Assembly: GCA_937925595.1 (NCBI GenBank)
Contig: CALALQ010000038.1
Location: 1-32,014 of the forward strand
Origin: an uncultured Demequina sp.
Lineage (GTDB): Bacteria; Actinomycetota; Actinomycetes; Actinomycetales; Demequinaceae
Length of the DNA stretch: 32,014 nucleotides
Direction: 5' to 3'
Program-made: the position numbers and the translations under genes
Notes under the pieces: model-generated
The model's input: the letters and a program-made list of their open reading frames with translations, nothing else
What the model was told of the DNA's origin: nothing
Database searches by the model: none
Part shown: piece by piece, positions 15,682-23,384 of the stretch
Numbering within the stretch: position 1 is the first letter of the stretch
How the letters are laid out: every line of letters starts with the position of its first letter

Positions 15682-16068
15682 TTAGCCGCCGTACGACTGA
15701 CCCTCGCCGCCGTTCTCGGCGGCGTCGGCCGGCGGCGTCGCCGCGGCCTCACTCGACGTCGACTTGCGCGCTTGACGCTTACGCGGTGCGCGCTTCTGAG
15801 CCGCGTCGGCAAAGCCGATCTTGCGCAGCTCGGCGGGGGTCCAACCGGCGTCGATCGTCGCGTTGCAGGCGCGTGCGTCGTCACGCTCGGCAGCAGCGAC
15901 CTTCTCGCGCTCCTGGCGCTCAACCTCAGCGATCCGTGCCGCGGACGCCTCGCGCACGTCCGCGAGTTTCTGCCGCGATTCGGCCAGCTCGCGAACCGAC
16001 GTCAGCCTGTCGTCAAGGGCGCGCTGCGCGCGCTCGATTGCTTCCTGGGGGGAGAGTTCCTTAGCCAT
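15682..16068 (-). CDS. Small coiled-coil hypothetical protein
   Basis: This 128-residue protein starts MAKELSPQEAIERAQRALDD and continues as a charged, heptad-like helix to about residue 65, then a short segment GWTPAELRKIGFADA, then a basic Lys/Arg stretch (QKRAPRKRQARKS) and a low-complexity acidic, glycine-rich tail. Such small coiled-coil proteins with basic patches occur on actinobacterial plasmids and islands as DNA-binding or mobilisation accessory proteins. I do not recognise this one. Two hairpins lie directly upstream and one inverted repeat directly downstream. Confidence 0.6.
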   Translation of the reverse strand: MAKELSPQEAIERAQRALDDRLTSVRELAESRQKLADVREASAARIAEVERQEREKVAAAERDDARACNATIDAGWTPAELRKIGFADAAQKRAPRKRQARKSTSSEAAATPPADAAENGGEGQSYGG

Positions 16069-16097
16069 GCGAGCAGCCCAGGGATGCTGCGCCGTCC

Positions 16098-16147
16098 GCG
16101 CGAGGTTTCTCGCGCTTGCAGTAGGACCGTCGCGGCGAAGCCGCGAC
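16098..16147. repeat. Pair of perfect hairpins upstream of the coiled-coil gene
   Basis: GCGCGAG-GTTT-CTCGCGC occupies 16098-16115 and GTCGCGGC-GAA-GCCGCGAC occupies 16129-16147. Both are perfect, with short loops, and are only 13 bases apart. They lie in the 132-base gap between the coiled-coil gene start and the broken ABC gene. Neither has a T-run. They could be an oriT-like or recombination-end structure, or leader hairpins of the leftward gene. Confidence 0.5.
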
Positions 16148-16200
16148 CACTTTCGGCTGTCACCGTGAGCGACCTCAATCTGAGTTTTGGACGGAGCAAG

Positions 16201-16629
16201 CTATACGGCGACCTCGTCACGATCCAGACCGAACATCATGCCGGTGTAGGTCACCAGCTGCTCGCCGGTGAGCCGATCGAACAGGCGCACGCCGTCGGCG
16301 AGGTTGCCGATCAGGCGCTTCGCCTCGACGGGCTGCGCCCACACGTCGACGCCGTGGATGAGGGCGCTCCCGGCATCGGGGCGCAGCAGGCCCGTGGCCA
16401 TCGACAGCGTCGTGGTCTTGCCCGCGCCGTTCGGTCCGACGAGTCCGTAGAACGACCCGGTCGGCACGGTCAGATCGAGACCGGCGACCGCGGTCTTCTC
16501 CCCGAAGCGCTTCACGAGTCCGGCGAGTCGCATCGCGGGCGGTCCGTCGCCCGTCGACGCGGGGACCACGGCATCCGGCAGCACGGTCGGCGGCACCGCC
16601 GCCTGGGTCTCACGGGGAGAATCGGTCAC
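16201..16629 (-). pseudogene. Truncated ABC transporter ATP-binding protein
   Basis: This leftward frame encodes only the N-terminal 142 residues of an ABC ATPase of the DrrA/YhaQ kind, which normally has about 300. A Walker A, GPNGAGKTTT, is at residues 65-74, preceded by an extended Pro/Val-rich N-terminus. The family pattern runs to FGLDRDEVA and then meets a stop directly, with no signature motif, Walker B or switch histidine. The product cannot hydrolyse ATP. The start is GTG with GAGAGG upstream. It is the fourth gene of the export operon on the same strand. The missing C-terminal half is not found elsewhere in the window, so the insertion is larger than visible or came with a deletion. 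Confidence 0.8.
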
Positions 16630-16683
16630 GTTCTCGACCTCTCTCTGCGGGCGATCGCCCGCGGGTGTGTGCGATCTTGCTCG

Positions 16684-17976
16684 TCAGTACCGGATGGCGT
16701 CGATGACCTTGACGCGGACGGCGACGAGGGCCGGGAGCAGACCGGCGATCGCCCCGACCACCGTCGCGGCGACGAGGCCGGTGATGGCGGCGTCCACCGG
16801 GAACGGCGGGAAGTCCGTGACCATGCCCTGGCCGATGACCTCGCGCACGAGGGGGGACTGCACGACGAGGATCGACACGATCACCCCCGCAGCCCCCGCG
16901 ACGACCGTGGCGACGACGCTCTCGAGCATGACGGCGAAGAAGACGCGGCTGGCCGTCGCCCCGAAACTCCGGCGGATGCCGATCTCGCGCACGCGCTGCT
17001 TGACGGTCACGAGGGCGATGTTCACCAGGCCCAGCGCCCCGAGCAGCAGCACGAGCACCGCGATGCCGATGACGACCATCTTCGTCACGAGGAACGGGTC
17101 GTCGCCGTAGGTGGCCCAGTCGCGCCGGTCGGCGGTCACCTCGACACCGGTCCCGAGAGCCGCGCGCAGATCGCGCTTGACGACGTCGGTGAGCTGGTCG
17201 GCGATCTCGGGCGGAACCCACATCTCGTACTGCGGCATGCTCGGCCCGCCGTAGGGGTCGTTCGGTGAGGCCGCGGCCTCGCCGCGTTCCCCGGCCGTCG
17301 CCTTCTGCATCGCCTGCAGCTGGTCGTTGAGCATGAACATGGTGGGTTCGGTCTCCCACGACGCAACCGGGGTCACCCCCACGACGACGGCGCGCACCCC
17401 GCCGGAGGGGATCCCGGACGCGGCGTTCGGCACGCCCTGCCCGCCGAGCGCGACGACCGGGTGGGTCTCGAGCGGAGGGCGGCCCATGCGGTCCCAGAAG
17501 ATCTCGCTCACGATGATGCGCGGCGCGAGCTGCTGGGCGTCGAGATCGGTGAACCACTCGCCCTCGCTCATCTGCACGCGGTGCATCTCGCCGTAAGGCT
17601 GATCGACCGCCTGGGTCGCGACCTGCACGATGCCGTCGGGGAAGGGGACCGCCTGCTGGAGCGGGAGCGCGCGGCTGGCGTACGTGATGCCGTAGCGCTC
17701 TACGACCTCGTTCCAGGCCGCGTCGATCTGGGGCGCCGTGAGCTCACCGCCGTCGGTGCGGTAGGCCGAGACCGACAGGCTCGCCGGGCGCCCGGACTGC
17801 CGTTCGCTGAGCTCCTGGGTGGCCTGCTGCACGATCGCGCCGAGGGCGACCACCGTGGTGAGGGAGCACACCGCGACGGCGACGCCCACGAGCGACAGCA
17901 GCACGCGCGTGCGGTGCACCCGCACCTCCTGCCACGCCTCGAGGAGGGCTCCGACCATCGAAGTGACGGCGCCCAT
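16684..17976 (-). CDS. ABC transporter permease, MacB/FtsX type
   Basis: This 430-residue membrane protein has one N-terminal membrane segment (about residues 24-46, VLLSLVGVAVAVCSLTTVVA), a large extracytoplasmic domain, and three C-terminal segments that form the FtsX core. The core includes the conserved REIGIRRSFGA loop. This is the MacB-like architecture used to move substrates or lipoproteins from the membrane outward, not to import them. Its ATG overlaps the ATPase stop by four bases. It acts with that ATPase and the adaptor encoded just upstream. The substrate is unknown; relatives export antimicrobial peptides or handle cell-envelope stress. Confidence 0.92.
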   Translation of the reverse strand: MGAVTSMVGALLEAWQEVRVHRTRVLLSLVGVAVAVCSLTTVVALGAIVQQATQELSERQSGRPASLSVSAYRTDGGELTAPQIDAAWNEVVERYGITYASRALPLQQAVPFPDGIVQVATQAVDQPYGEMHRVQMSEGEWFTDLDAQQLAPRIIVSEIFWDRMGRPPLETHPVVALGGQGVPNAASGIPSGGVRAVVVGVTPVASWETEPTMFMLNDQLQAMQKATAGERGEAAASPNDPYGGPSMPQYEMWVPPEIADQLTDVVKRDLRAALGTGVEVTADRRDWATYGDDPFLVTKMVVIGIAVLVLLLGALGLVNIALVTVKQRVREIGIRRSFGATASRVFFAVMLESVVATVVAGAAGVIVSILVVQSPLVREVIGQGMVTDFPPFPVDAAITGLVAATVVGAIAGLLPALVAVRVKVIDAIRY

Positions 17977-18845
17977 CAGTCCTGCCCCTCCCGCTCGCGA
18001 TCAGCGGGGCCCGCCGGGCGGTCCTCGTCCTCGAGGGTCGCGGTGGCCCCGCCGAGACCCAGAAGAGCGAGTCCGTCGTCGGCCGCGGTCGCGGCATCCG
18101 CCGACGCCGACGCCGGAGCCATCTCGCGCCGGTCGCGACGCGTGAGCGGCTCGAGGGACGGATCGTCGACGGGCGTCAGCACGCCGCGGTCGAGGCGGAA
18201 ATGACGGCGCGCGCGCCGGGCGATGGTCGGGTCGTGCGTGATGATCACATGCGCGGCGCCGGTCCGCTCGGCGACCTCGTCGATGAGCTCCATGACGCTC
18301 TGCCCGGTGTCGAGGTCGAGGGCGCCCGTCGGCTCGTCGGCCAGGATCAGCCGCGGCCCCCGCACGAGGGACCGCGCGATCGCGACGCGCTGCTGCTCGC
18401 CGCCCGACAGACGGTCGGGCATGCTGTGCAGGCGGTGCTCGAGCCCGACGAGCGCGAGCATCTCGGTCGCGATCTTCGTGCGGCGCCAGAACGTGCGCCC
18501 CGACGCGTACAGCAGCGGCATCGTGACGTTCTCGAGCGCCGTGCGCCCCGGCAGAAGGTTGAACTGCTGGAACACGAACCCGATCGCGGCGCCGCGCAGA
18601 CGGTCGCGCTGCGCCGCCGAGTACGACCGCACGGGGCGGTCGTCGAAGAGGATCTCCCCGCTGGTGGGCAGATCGAGCAGACCGAGCATGTTGAGCAGGG
18701 TCGACTTGCCCGAACCCGACCGCCCCACGATCGACACGTGGTCGCCGGGTTCGATCTGCAGGTCGATCCCGTTGAGGATCGTCAGGGCGGGCTGGTCCTG
18801 CGGGATTACCGTGCGGGTGACCTCGCGCAGCGAGAGCAGGCTCAT
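17976..18845 (-). CDS. ABC transporter ATP-binding protein, MacB/LolD type
   Basis: This 289-residue ATPase powers the MacB-like permease. Walker A, GRSGSGKST, is at residues 41-49, the Q-loop FQQFNLLPG at 92-100, the signature LSGGEQQRVAIARSL at 146-160, and Walker B LILADEP at 167-173. The stretch RLHSMPDRLSGGEQQ is typical of the LolD/MacB branch. About 45 disordered Ala- and charge-rich residues follow the ATPase core. I chose the ATG at 18845, where the homologous N-terminus MSLLSLREV begins and which overlaps the adaptor stop by four bases. Confidence 0.93.
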   Translation of the reverse strand: MSLLSLREVTRTVIPQDQPALTILNGIDLQIEPGDHVSIVGRSGSGKSTLLNMLGLLDLPTSGEILFDDRPVRSYSAAQRDRLRGAAIGFVFQQFNLLPGRTALENVTMPLLYASGRTFWRRTKIATEMLALVGLEHRLHSMPDRLSGGEQQRVAIARSLVRGPRLILADEPTGALDLDTGQSVMELIDEVAERTGAAHVIITHDPTIARRARRHFRLDRGVLTPVDDPSLEPLTRRDRREMAPASASADAATAADDGLALLGLGGATATLEDEDRPAGPADREREGQD

Positions 18846-19900
18846 CCGGCCGTTGCCGCTTCGCAGTACATCGACCCGTCCGGATAGGTCGTGCAGCCGT
18901 CGTTCGCCGGCGCCATCGCCCCGGGCGCGAACTCCAGGAGCTGATCGCCCTCGGCCACCCCCTGCGTGATCTGCACCTGGGTGCCGTCGGTCAGGCCGAG
19001 CGCCACCGGACGCTCCTCGGTCGTGCCGTCGGCGTTCATGATCCACACGGTGCCGCTCTGGGCGGCGCCGCGCACGGCGGTCGTCGGGACGACGAGCACG
19101 TTCTCGGCCCGCCCGCCGGCGATGGTCATCTCGGCGGCCAGCCCCGAGAACACCGTCACGTCCGACGGAACGGTGCAGGTCGCCATCGTGCCCGAGCCGG
19201 AGCCCGCACCCCCCGACCCGCCGGCCGCTCCGCCCGCGGCGGACGAGCTCTCGGACGCGTCACCGCCGCTGCCGGCGAGGGGAGTGGTGATGCGCAGGTT
19301 GCCGCACGTGAAGGCGGCGGGACCGCCGGTGATCGTCACCGTCGCCTCGGTGGGTCGGTCGAGCAGGCGGTACTGCTGCGCCGGCTCGAGGGTCCCGCTC
19401 ACCGAGAAGGTCGGTGGAGCCACCGCACCCGCCGCCATTCCGATCGTGACCTCCTGGCCCGAGATGACCGAGAGCGAACTCAGGATGCCGCCCGCCGGCG
19501 CCGTGACGTCCTGATAGCGGAAGATCGCCGGCTTGGGTTTGCCCTCGGCATCCACGCTGTCGGAGGGATCGCGCTCGATCGGGACCTTGACGTCGAAGAC
19601 CACGTCGCCCTGGGCGACCGTCGCGCCCTGCGCGATGAAGATCTTGTTCACGGTGCCCGCGGCGGTCGACTTCATCGCCACGGCCGGGTCGGCGGCCACG
19701 GTGGCCGAGACGACGACGTCGTTGGTGATGGTGCCCAGGGCCGCGACCGTCGTCGGTTCCACGATGCTGCCCGTCGGCATCGCGGGAGACGCATCGACGG
19801 GGCGATCGGGGAAGAACGCCAGCTTGATCAAGGCCGCCGCCACCACGGCGACGAGAAGGATACGCAGAATCGGAAAGACCCACGTGCGTGCGATCCCCAT
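18842..19900 (-). CDS. Membrane fusion/adaptor protein (MacA/HlyD-like)
   Basis: This 352-residue protein is the adaptor of the export system. It has an N-terminal membrane anchor (VFPILRILLVAVVAAALIKL at residues 8-27). A lipoyl-like segment follows with AAGTVNKIFIAQGATVAQGD, and the barrel region has SGQEVTIGM. A Gly/Ser-rich linker of roughly 25 residues (GGAAGGSGGAGSGSG) interrupts the C-terminal half, and the protein ends with LLEFAPGAMAPANDGC. I chose the ATG at 19900, with a GGGGGG run four bases upstream. An in-frame ATG at 19930 would add ten residues. It is the first gene of the leftward operon with ATPase and FtsX permease. Confidence 0.85.
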   Translation of the reverse strand: MGIARTWVFPILRILLVAVVAAALIKLAFFPDRPVDASPAMPTGSIVEPTTVAALGTITNDVVVSATVAADPAVAMKSTAAGTVNKIFIAQGATVAQGDVVFDVKVPIERDPSDSVDAEGKPKPAIFRYQDVTAPAGGILSSLSVISGQEVTIGMAAGAVAPPTFSVSGTLEPAQQYRLLDRPTEATVTITGGPAAFTCGNLRITTPLAGSGGDASESSSAAGGAAGGSGGAGSGSGTMATCTVPSDVTVFSGLAAEMTIAGGRAENVLVVPTTAVRGAAQSGTVWIMNADGTTEERPVALGLTDGTQVQITQGVAEGDQLLEFAPGAMAPANDGCTTYPDGSMYCEAATAG

Positions 19901-19940
19901 GAAACCCCCCGGAACGGAAATCGTCGTCATCGAACATCCC

Positions 19941-19955
19941 CACCCTAGGGGGGTG
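19941..19955. promoter_or_regulatory. CACCCTAGGGGGGTG palindromic element upstream of the export operon
   Basis: The 8-bp core CCCTAGGG is palindromic and is flanked by CACCC and GGGTG. It lies 40-55 bases upstream of the chosen adaptor start. G-tract palindromes of this kind resemble operators of CsoR/RcnR-type repressors, but the element is short and could be incidental to a ribosome site for the alternative ATG at 19930. Confidence 0.3.
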
Positions 19956-20053
19956 CACGTCGCGACGACGGCCGGTTCGGCCGCCGCGAGCGGGAAATCA
20001 TCCTCGGGGATGACGCGCGCGGCTCGTGTCGTCCTCCCCGCGGCGGAGAACGA

Positions 20054-20098
20054 CGGATGCCGCGGCCCGACCGTTCGAGACGGGGGCCGCGGCATCCG
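20054..20098 (-). terminator. Strong terminator stem-loop after the APC permease gene
   Basis: Two perfect 15-bp arms (20054-20068 and 20084-20098) reading CGGATGCCGCGGCCC and its complement surround a 15-base loop. It starts 13 bases past the permease stop, before the export operon promoter. There is no T-run, as usual in high-GC actinobacteria. Confidence 0.8.
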
Positions 20099-20110
20099 CG
20101 GGGCGAGGGG

Positions 20111-21610
20111 TCAGTCCTTCGGCGGGGCCACCACGCGCGGGGTGGTCGGGTCGAGCGGGGCGCCCGTGGCCAGTCGCGCGTGGCTGCGCGAGTAGGCGAA
20201 GTAGATCGCGAACCCGAGGGCGAGCCAGATGAGGAAGCGCAGCCAGGTCTCGACCGAGAGGTTGAGCATCAGGTAGGTGCAGATGAGGGCCGACAGGATC
20301 GGCAGCACCGGGCTGAACGGCACGCGGAAACCGCGCTTGAGGTCGGGGCGCTTGCGCCGCAGCACGATCACGCCGATCGAGACGAGCACGAACGCCGACA
20401 GCGTGCCGATGTTGACCATCTCTTCGAGGACGCCGATGGGGGTGAGTCCGGCGACGATCGCCACGATGACCGTGACGATGATCGAGATGACCCAGGGCGT
20501 GCGGAAGCGCGGGTGCACCTTGGCGAGGCCGCCGGGAAGCAGGCGGTCGCGCGACATCGCGAAGATGATGCGCGTGGCGCCGATGAGCAGCGTCAGCACG
20601 ACGGTCGTCAGACCCGCCACCGCGCCTGCGGCGATGACCGTGGCCATCCAGGTCTGCCCGTGGAAGGCGAACGCGTTCGCGAGGGCCGCCGACGGGTTGA
20701 GATCGGAGTAGGGGACCATGCCGGTCACCACGACCGCGACGGCGCAGTAGAGGATCGTGCAGATCACGAGCGACGCGATGATGCCGATCGGCAGGTCGCG
20801 CTGGGGCCGCTTGGTCTCCTCGGCGGTGGTGGCCACCACGTCGAAGCCGATGTAGGCGAAGAACACCAGGGCCGCACCCGCGAGGATGCCGCCGACGCCG
20901 AAGGTCGCGGGCTCGAGTCCGGAGAGGAACTGCAGCAGCGGCTGCGTGAGGCCGGAGGCCGACTCGGTGGGCACCGAGTCGGGCACGAAGGGGCTGTAGT
21001 TGGCCGGGTTGATGAACATGATGCCCGCGATGATCACGAACAGCACGATGAACAGCTTCACGGCCACGAGCACGAGATTGACGCGCAGCGACTCCTTGAT
21101 GCCGAGGGTCATCAACCCGCCGAGCACGAGGACGAGCAGGATCGCGGGCAGGTCGACGACCCCGCCGTACGAGATCGCGGCGGGGAGGGTGATGCCGATC
21201 TGCTCGAGGAACGTGCCCAGATAGGCGCTCCACCCCTGGGCCACGACGCTCGCGCCCAGGAACATCTCGAGGATGAGGTCCCACCCGATGATCCAGGCGA
21301 ACAGCTCGCCGAGGGAGGCGTACGAGAAGGTGTACGCCGAGCCCGAGACCGGGACGGTCGAGGCGAACTCCGCGTAGCACATGGCCGCGAGGCCGCACGC
21401 GATCGCGGCGATGATGAAGCTGATGACGACGGCGGGTCCGGCGACGTCGTGGGCGGCGCGACCGGTGAGGGTGAAGATGCCCGCGCCGATCACGACGCCG
21501 ACGCCGAAGACGGTCAGATCGACCGCGCTGAGGGACTTCTTGAGCCGGAACTCCGGCTCATCGGTGTCGGCGATGGACTGCTCCACCGACTTGGTACGGA
21601 AAAGGCTCAC
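20111..21610 (-). CDS. APC-family amino acid permease (cationic amino acid transporter type)
   Basis: This 499-residue membrane transporter has about 12-14 segments. The first helix holds the substrate motif GVGVVIGAGIFTLTG, followed by YAEFASTVPVSGSAYTFSYA in helix 3, and FFAYIGFDVVATTAEETKRP in the middle. These are hallmarks of the CAT/YfnA branch, which takes up cationic or branched-chain amino acids with protons. It stands alone, with a terminator after it and a 183-base divergent gap before it. The N-terminal cytoplasmic sequence SVEQSIADTDEPEFRLKKSL is typical of the branch. It is a different subfamily from the permease at the left edge. Confidence 0.94.
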   Translation of the reverse strand: MSLFRTKSVEQSIADTDEPEFRLKKSLSAVDLTVFGVGVVIGAGIFTLTGRAAHDVAGPAVVISFIIAAIACGLAAMCYAEFASTVPVSGSAYTFSYASLGELFAWIIGWDLILEMFLGASVVAQGWSAYLGTFLEQIGITLPAAISYGGVVDLPAILLVLVLGGLMTLGIKESLRVNLVLVAVKLFIVLFVIIAGIMFINPANYSPFVPDSVPTESASGLTQPLLQFLSGLEPATFGVGGILAGAALVFFAYIGFDVVATTAEETKRPQRDLPIGIIASLVICTILYCAVAVVVTGMVPYSDLNPSAALANAFAFHGQTWMATVIAAGAVAGLTTVVLTLLIGATRIIFAMSRDRLLPGGLAKVHPRFRTPWVISIIVTVIVAIVAGLTPIGVLEEMVNIGTLSAFVLVSIGVIVLRRKRPDLKRGFRVPFSPVLPILSALICTYLMLNLSVETWLRFLIWLALGFAIYFAYSRSHARLATGAPLDPTTPRVVAPPKD

Positions 21611-21777
21611 GCGACGCTTCCCTGTCTCGACGGATCTCTGTCTCGGGCGATGTCCGGGGAGCGAACACCACCCCCGGAGGATAGTCCCCCGGGAGCGCCG
21701 TGACCATCACCCCCTCGACCCGCCGCGCTCGAGATATCACACGAATAGTCGTGCGGGTAATTCATCGAATGGCGGTG

Positions 21778-21783
21778 TATTGT
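21778..21783 (+). promoter_or_regulatory. Likely -10 box of the first lsr2 gene
   Basis: TATTGT fits the actinobacterial TANNNT consensus and ends ten bases before the ATG. The stretch from about 21735 to 21793 is unusually rich in A/T for this genome, and no ribosome site precedes the ATG. The message is therefore probably leaderless or nearly so. AT-rich promoter DNA would suit binding by Lsr2 itself. Confidence 0.45.
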
Positions 21784-21793
21784 TTTTCGTATT

Positions 21794-22141
21794 ATGGCTA
21801 TGAAGCACATCACCCACCTCGTCGACGATCTCGACGGAACCGTCCTCGAAGACGGACAGGGAAAGCAGATCACCTTCTCGGTCGAAGGCCGCGCTTATGA
21901 GATCGACCTTTCCGACCGCAACGCCGACAAGTTCTATTCGGCGATCGCGCCTTTCGTGGATGCCGCTCGTCCGGTTTCCCGCGGCGCCTCCACAGCGCGT
22001 CGTTCGCGTTCGCCGCGACGCGCGAACGACGTCGATCTCGGTGCCGTCCGCGAATGGGCTCGCGCCAATGGACACACGGTGAGCGACCGCGGTCGCGTTC
22101 CCGCGTCGATCCTCGACGCCTACGCGGACGCCAATTCCTGA
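21794..22141 (+). CDS. lsr2: Lsr2 nucleoid-associated protein (copy 1)
   Basis: This 115-residue protein is an H-NS-like silencer of AT-rich and foreign DNA in actinobacteria. The N-terminal dimerisation domain begins [12 protein letters not shown] (residues 4-15) and includes [17 protein letters not shown] basic, Arg/Ser-rich linker (residues 63-77) follows, then the C-terminal DNA-binding domain [19 protein letters not shown] with the minor-groove RGR at 99-101. Length is normal. It precedes the acetolactate decarboxylase gene by 25 bases, so the two may be co-transcribed. A second lsr2 lies beyond that gene. Confidence 0.95.
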   Translation: MAMKHITHLVDDLDGTVLEDGQGKQITFSVEGRAYEIDLSDRNADKFYSAIAPFVDAARPVSRGASTARRSRSPRRANDVDLGAVREWARANGHTVSDRGRVPASILDAYADANS

Positions 22142-22166
22142 TATCACTCCCGAGGAGTCGGCCCGC

Positions 22167-22916
22167 GTGACCGCGGCCGATATCGCGTCGAGTGCGGTGA
22201 CGCAATTCGCCGTACTCGACGCTCTTCTCGGCGGTGTCTATTCGAGTGGCATCCCGGTTTCCTCCCTCGCCGCGCTCGGCGACACCGGTATCGGGTGCTG
22301 CGAAGGGTTGGGCGGAGAAGTCGTCCTGATCGACGGCGTGCCCTTCGAATGCACCCCCGACGGCCCGCCGCGGCGGATGTCGGAGGAGGAGACCCTTCCG
22401 TTCGTCGACGTCTGCACGCTCGGCTCCGAGCCGTCGACCACGGTCGGAGAGGTCGATTTCGCGGGTCTCGACGCCCTCGTCGCCGAGCGACTGGCCAGCC
22501 GGAACTTCTTCCACGCCGTGCGACTGGACGGCGTGATGACGCAGGTGCGGACGCGGGTGACGCGTCGCGAGCTCCCGCCGTTCCGCCCGCTGGCGGAGGT
22601 CGCCGCGGAGCAGATCGAGACCGAGACGACCGACCGCGCGGGGTCGCTCGTGGGGTTCTGGATGCCGGCGATCTATCAGGGCATCACGGTCGCGGGTCTG
22701 CACCTGCATTTCCTCAGCGACGACCGCGAGGTCGGCGGGCACGTGCTCGATGTGCGCGTGCGTCGTGGCCGGCTGCGCGTCACCGCCTATTCGCGACTTC
22801 AGTTGCAGCTCCCCGAAGACGAGGAATTCCGTCGGACCGAGCTCACACATGACGAGGATCACCGCATCGTCGCGGTCGAGAGTCGACCCGCGATGTTCTC
22901 GGACGGTGAAAGCTGA
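22167..22916 (+). CDS. alsD: Acetolactate decarboxylase
   Basis: This 249-residue zinc enzyme converts 2-acetolactate to acetoin, diverting pyruvate-derived acetolactate from branched-chain amino acid synthesis. The N-terminal pattern FAVLDALLGGVY (residues 14-25) and GDTGIGCCEGLGGEVVLIDG (38-57) match the family. The zinc ligands are H179 and H181 in GLHLHFLSDD and H192 in GGHVLD; E51 fits the conserved active-site glutamate. The start is a GTG with GAGGAG upstream. There is no acetolactate synthase gene beside it. It lies between two lsr2 genes, an unusual setting. Confidence 0.93.
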   Translation: MTAADIASSAVTQFAVLDALLGGVYSSGIPVSSLAALGDTGIGCCEGLGGEVVLIDGVPFECTPDGPPRRMSEEETLPFVDVCTLGSEPSTTVGEVDFAGLDALVAERLASRNFFHAVRLDGVMTQVRTRVTRRELPPFRPLAEVAAEQIETETTDRAGSLVGFWMPAIYQGITVAGLHLHFLSDDREVGGHVLDVRVRRGRLRVTAYSRLQLQLPEDEEFRRTELTHDEDHRIVAVESRPAMFSDGES

Positions 22917-22926
22917 CGAAGGAGCG

Positions 22927-22968
22927 GGTGAATTCGCAATCCTTCTCCCCGGGGCGGGGTGATTCACC
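22927..22968. repeat. Inverted repeat between alsD and the second lsr2
   Basis: GGTGAAT (22927-22933) and ATTCACC (22962-22968) are perfect 7-bp arms; between them lies the G/C block CCCCGGGGCGGGG. The element starts 11 bases after the alsD stop and ends just before the -10 box of the second lsr2. It may be the alsD terminator or an operator for lsr2. Confidence 0.45.
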
Positions 22969-22972
22969 GTCC

Positions 22973-22978
22973 TACGAT
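22973..22978 (+). promoter_or_regulatory. Likely -10 box of the second lsr2 gene (leaderless)
   Basis: TACGAT fits TANNNT and ends six bases before the ATG at 22985. That spacing places the transcription start at or next to the A of ATG. No ribosome site is visible, which agrees with a leaderless message. Confidence 0.5.
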
Positions 22979-22984
22979 CGCCTC

Positions 22985-23323
22985 ATGGCGAAAAAGCACA
23001 TCACTCAGCTGATCGATGATCTCGATGGCGTGGTCATCGATGACGGAAAGACGGTGAACTTCTCGCTCGACGGCCGTTCGTACGAGATCGACCTGTCCGA
23101 AGAGAATGCGAAGAAGATGCGCGACGCGTTCTCGCCCTTCATTTCGGCGGGTCGCGCAGTGGGATTCTCCGCCGGACCGGCGCGAAAAGCCCCGCGCGGT
23201 CGACCGGCGCCCACGAGGGATCTCGTCGACGTCCGATCATGGGCGGAGAAGAACGGACATTCCATCAATACCCGCGGGCGGATATCGGCCGCCGTTCTGG
23301 CCGCGTACGACGCCGCGCACTGA
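22985..23323 (+). CDS. lsr2: Lsr2 nucleoid-associated protein (copy 2)
   Basis: This 112-residue Lsr2 begins MAKKHITQLIDDLDG and has the full dimerisation domain, then a linker and the C-terminal DNA-binding domain VRSWAEKNGHSINTRGRIS with RGR at residues 97-99. Its linker carries an extra PRGRP at 70-74, an AT-hook core absent from copy 1. I placed the start at 22985, where the family N-terminus begins; an in-frame ATG at 22928 would add 19 unrelated residues and cross the inverted repeat. The two copies clearly belong to one family, but they diverge in linker and C-terminal residues. Confidence 0.95.
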   Translation: MAKKHITQLIDDLDGVVIDDGKTVNFSLDGRSYEIDLSEENAKKMRDAFSPFISAGRAVGFSAGPARKAPRGRPAPTRDLVDVRSWAEKNGHSINTRGRISAAVLAAYDAAH

Positions 23324-23334
23324 CGCGCATGAGA

Positions 23335-23368
23335 AGAGCCGGATGCCGTGAAGACGGCATCCGGCTCT
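23335..23368. terminator. Bidirectional terminator between lsr2 and the dehydrogenase
   Basis: Perfect 15-bp arms, AGAGCCGGATGCCGT and its complement, surround the tetraloop GAAG. It sits between the rightward lsr2 stop (23323) and the leftward dehydrogenase stop (23385) and can serve both. Confidence 0.88.
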
Positions 23369-23384
23369 CTGCGTCCCGGGCGTG

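Larger units (their letters stand above)
10726..16200. mobile_element. Putative integrated mobile element or island segment
   Basis: This segment holds accessory genes only: a split gene and its relative, a VbhA-Fic-serine recombinase operon, a HEPN-motif protein and a coiled-coil protein. Several long inverted repeats separate them. Its right end coincides with the point where an ABC ATPase gene is cut after codon 142. The serine recombinase is of the small resolvase/invertase size, so it may serve resolution instead of integration. I see no large integrase, relaxase or replication gene, and no pair of direct repeats that would mark both ends. The left limit is arbitrary, and the true element may extend left past the catabolic cluster. 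Confidence 0.5.

Noticed and set aside
15772..17268. Long rightward open frame of 498 codons
   Set aside because: It lies antisense to the coiled-coil gene, the broken ATPase and the FtsX permease, all with recognisable motifs. Its translation is His/Arg/Asp-rich low-complexity, as expected for a shadow of GC-rich coding DNA.
20057..21703. Rightward open frame of 548 codons
   Set aside because: It is antisense to the APC permease, crosses its terminator hairpin, and encodes only charged repeats such as DRDDDRDD. No domain is visible.
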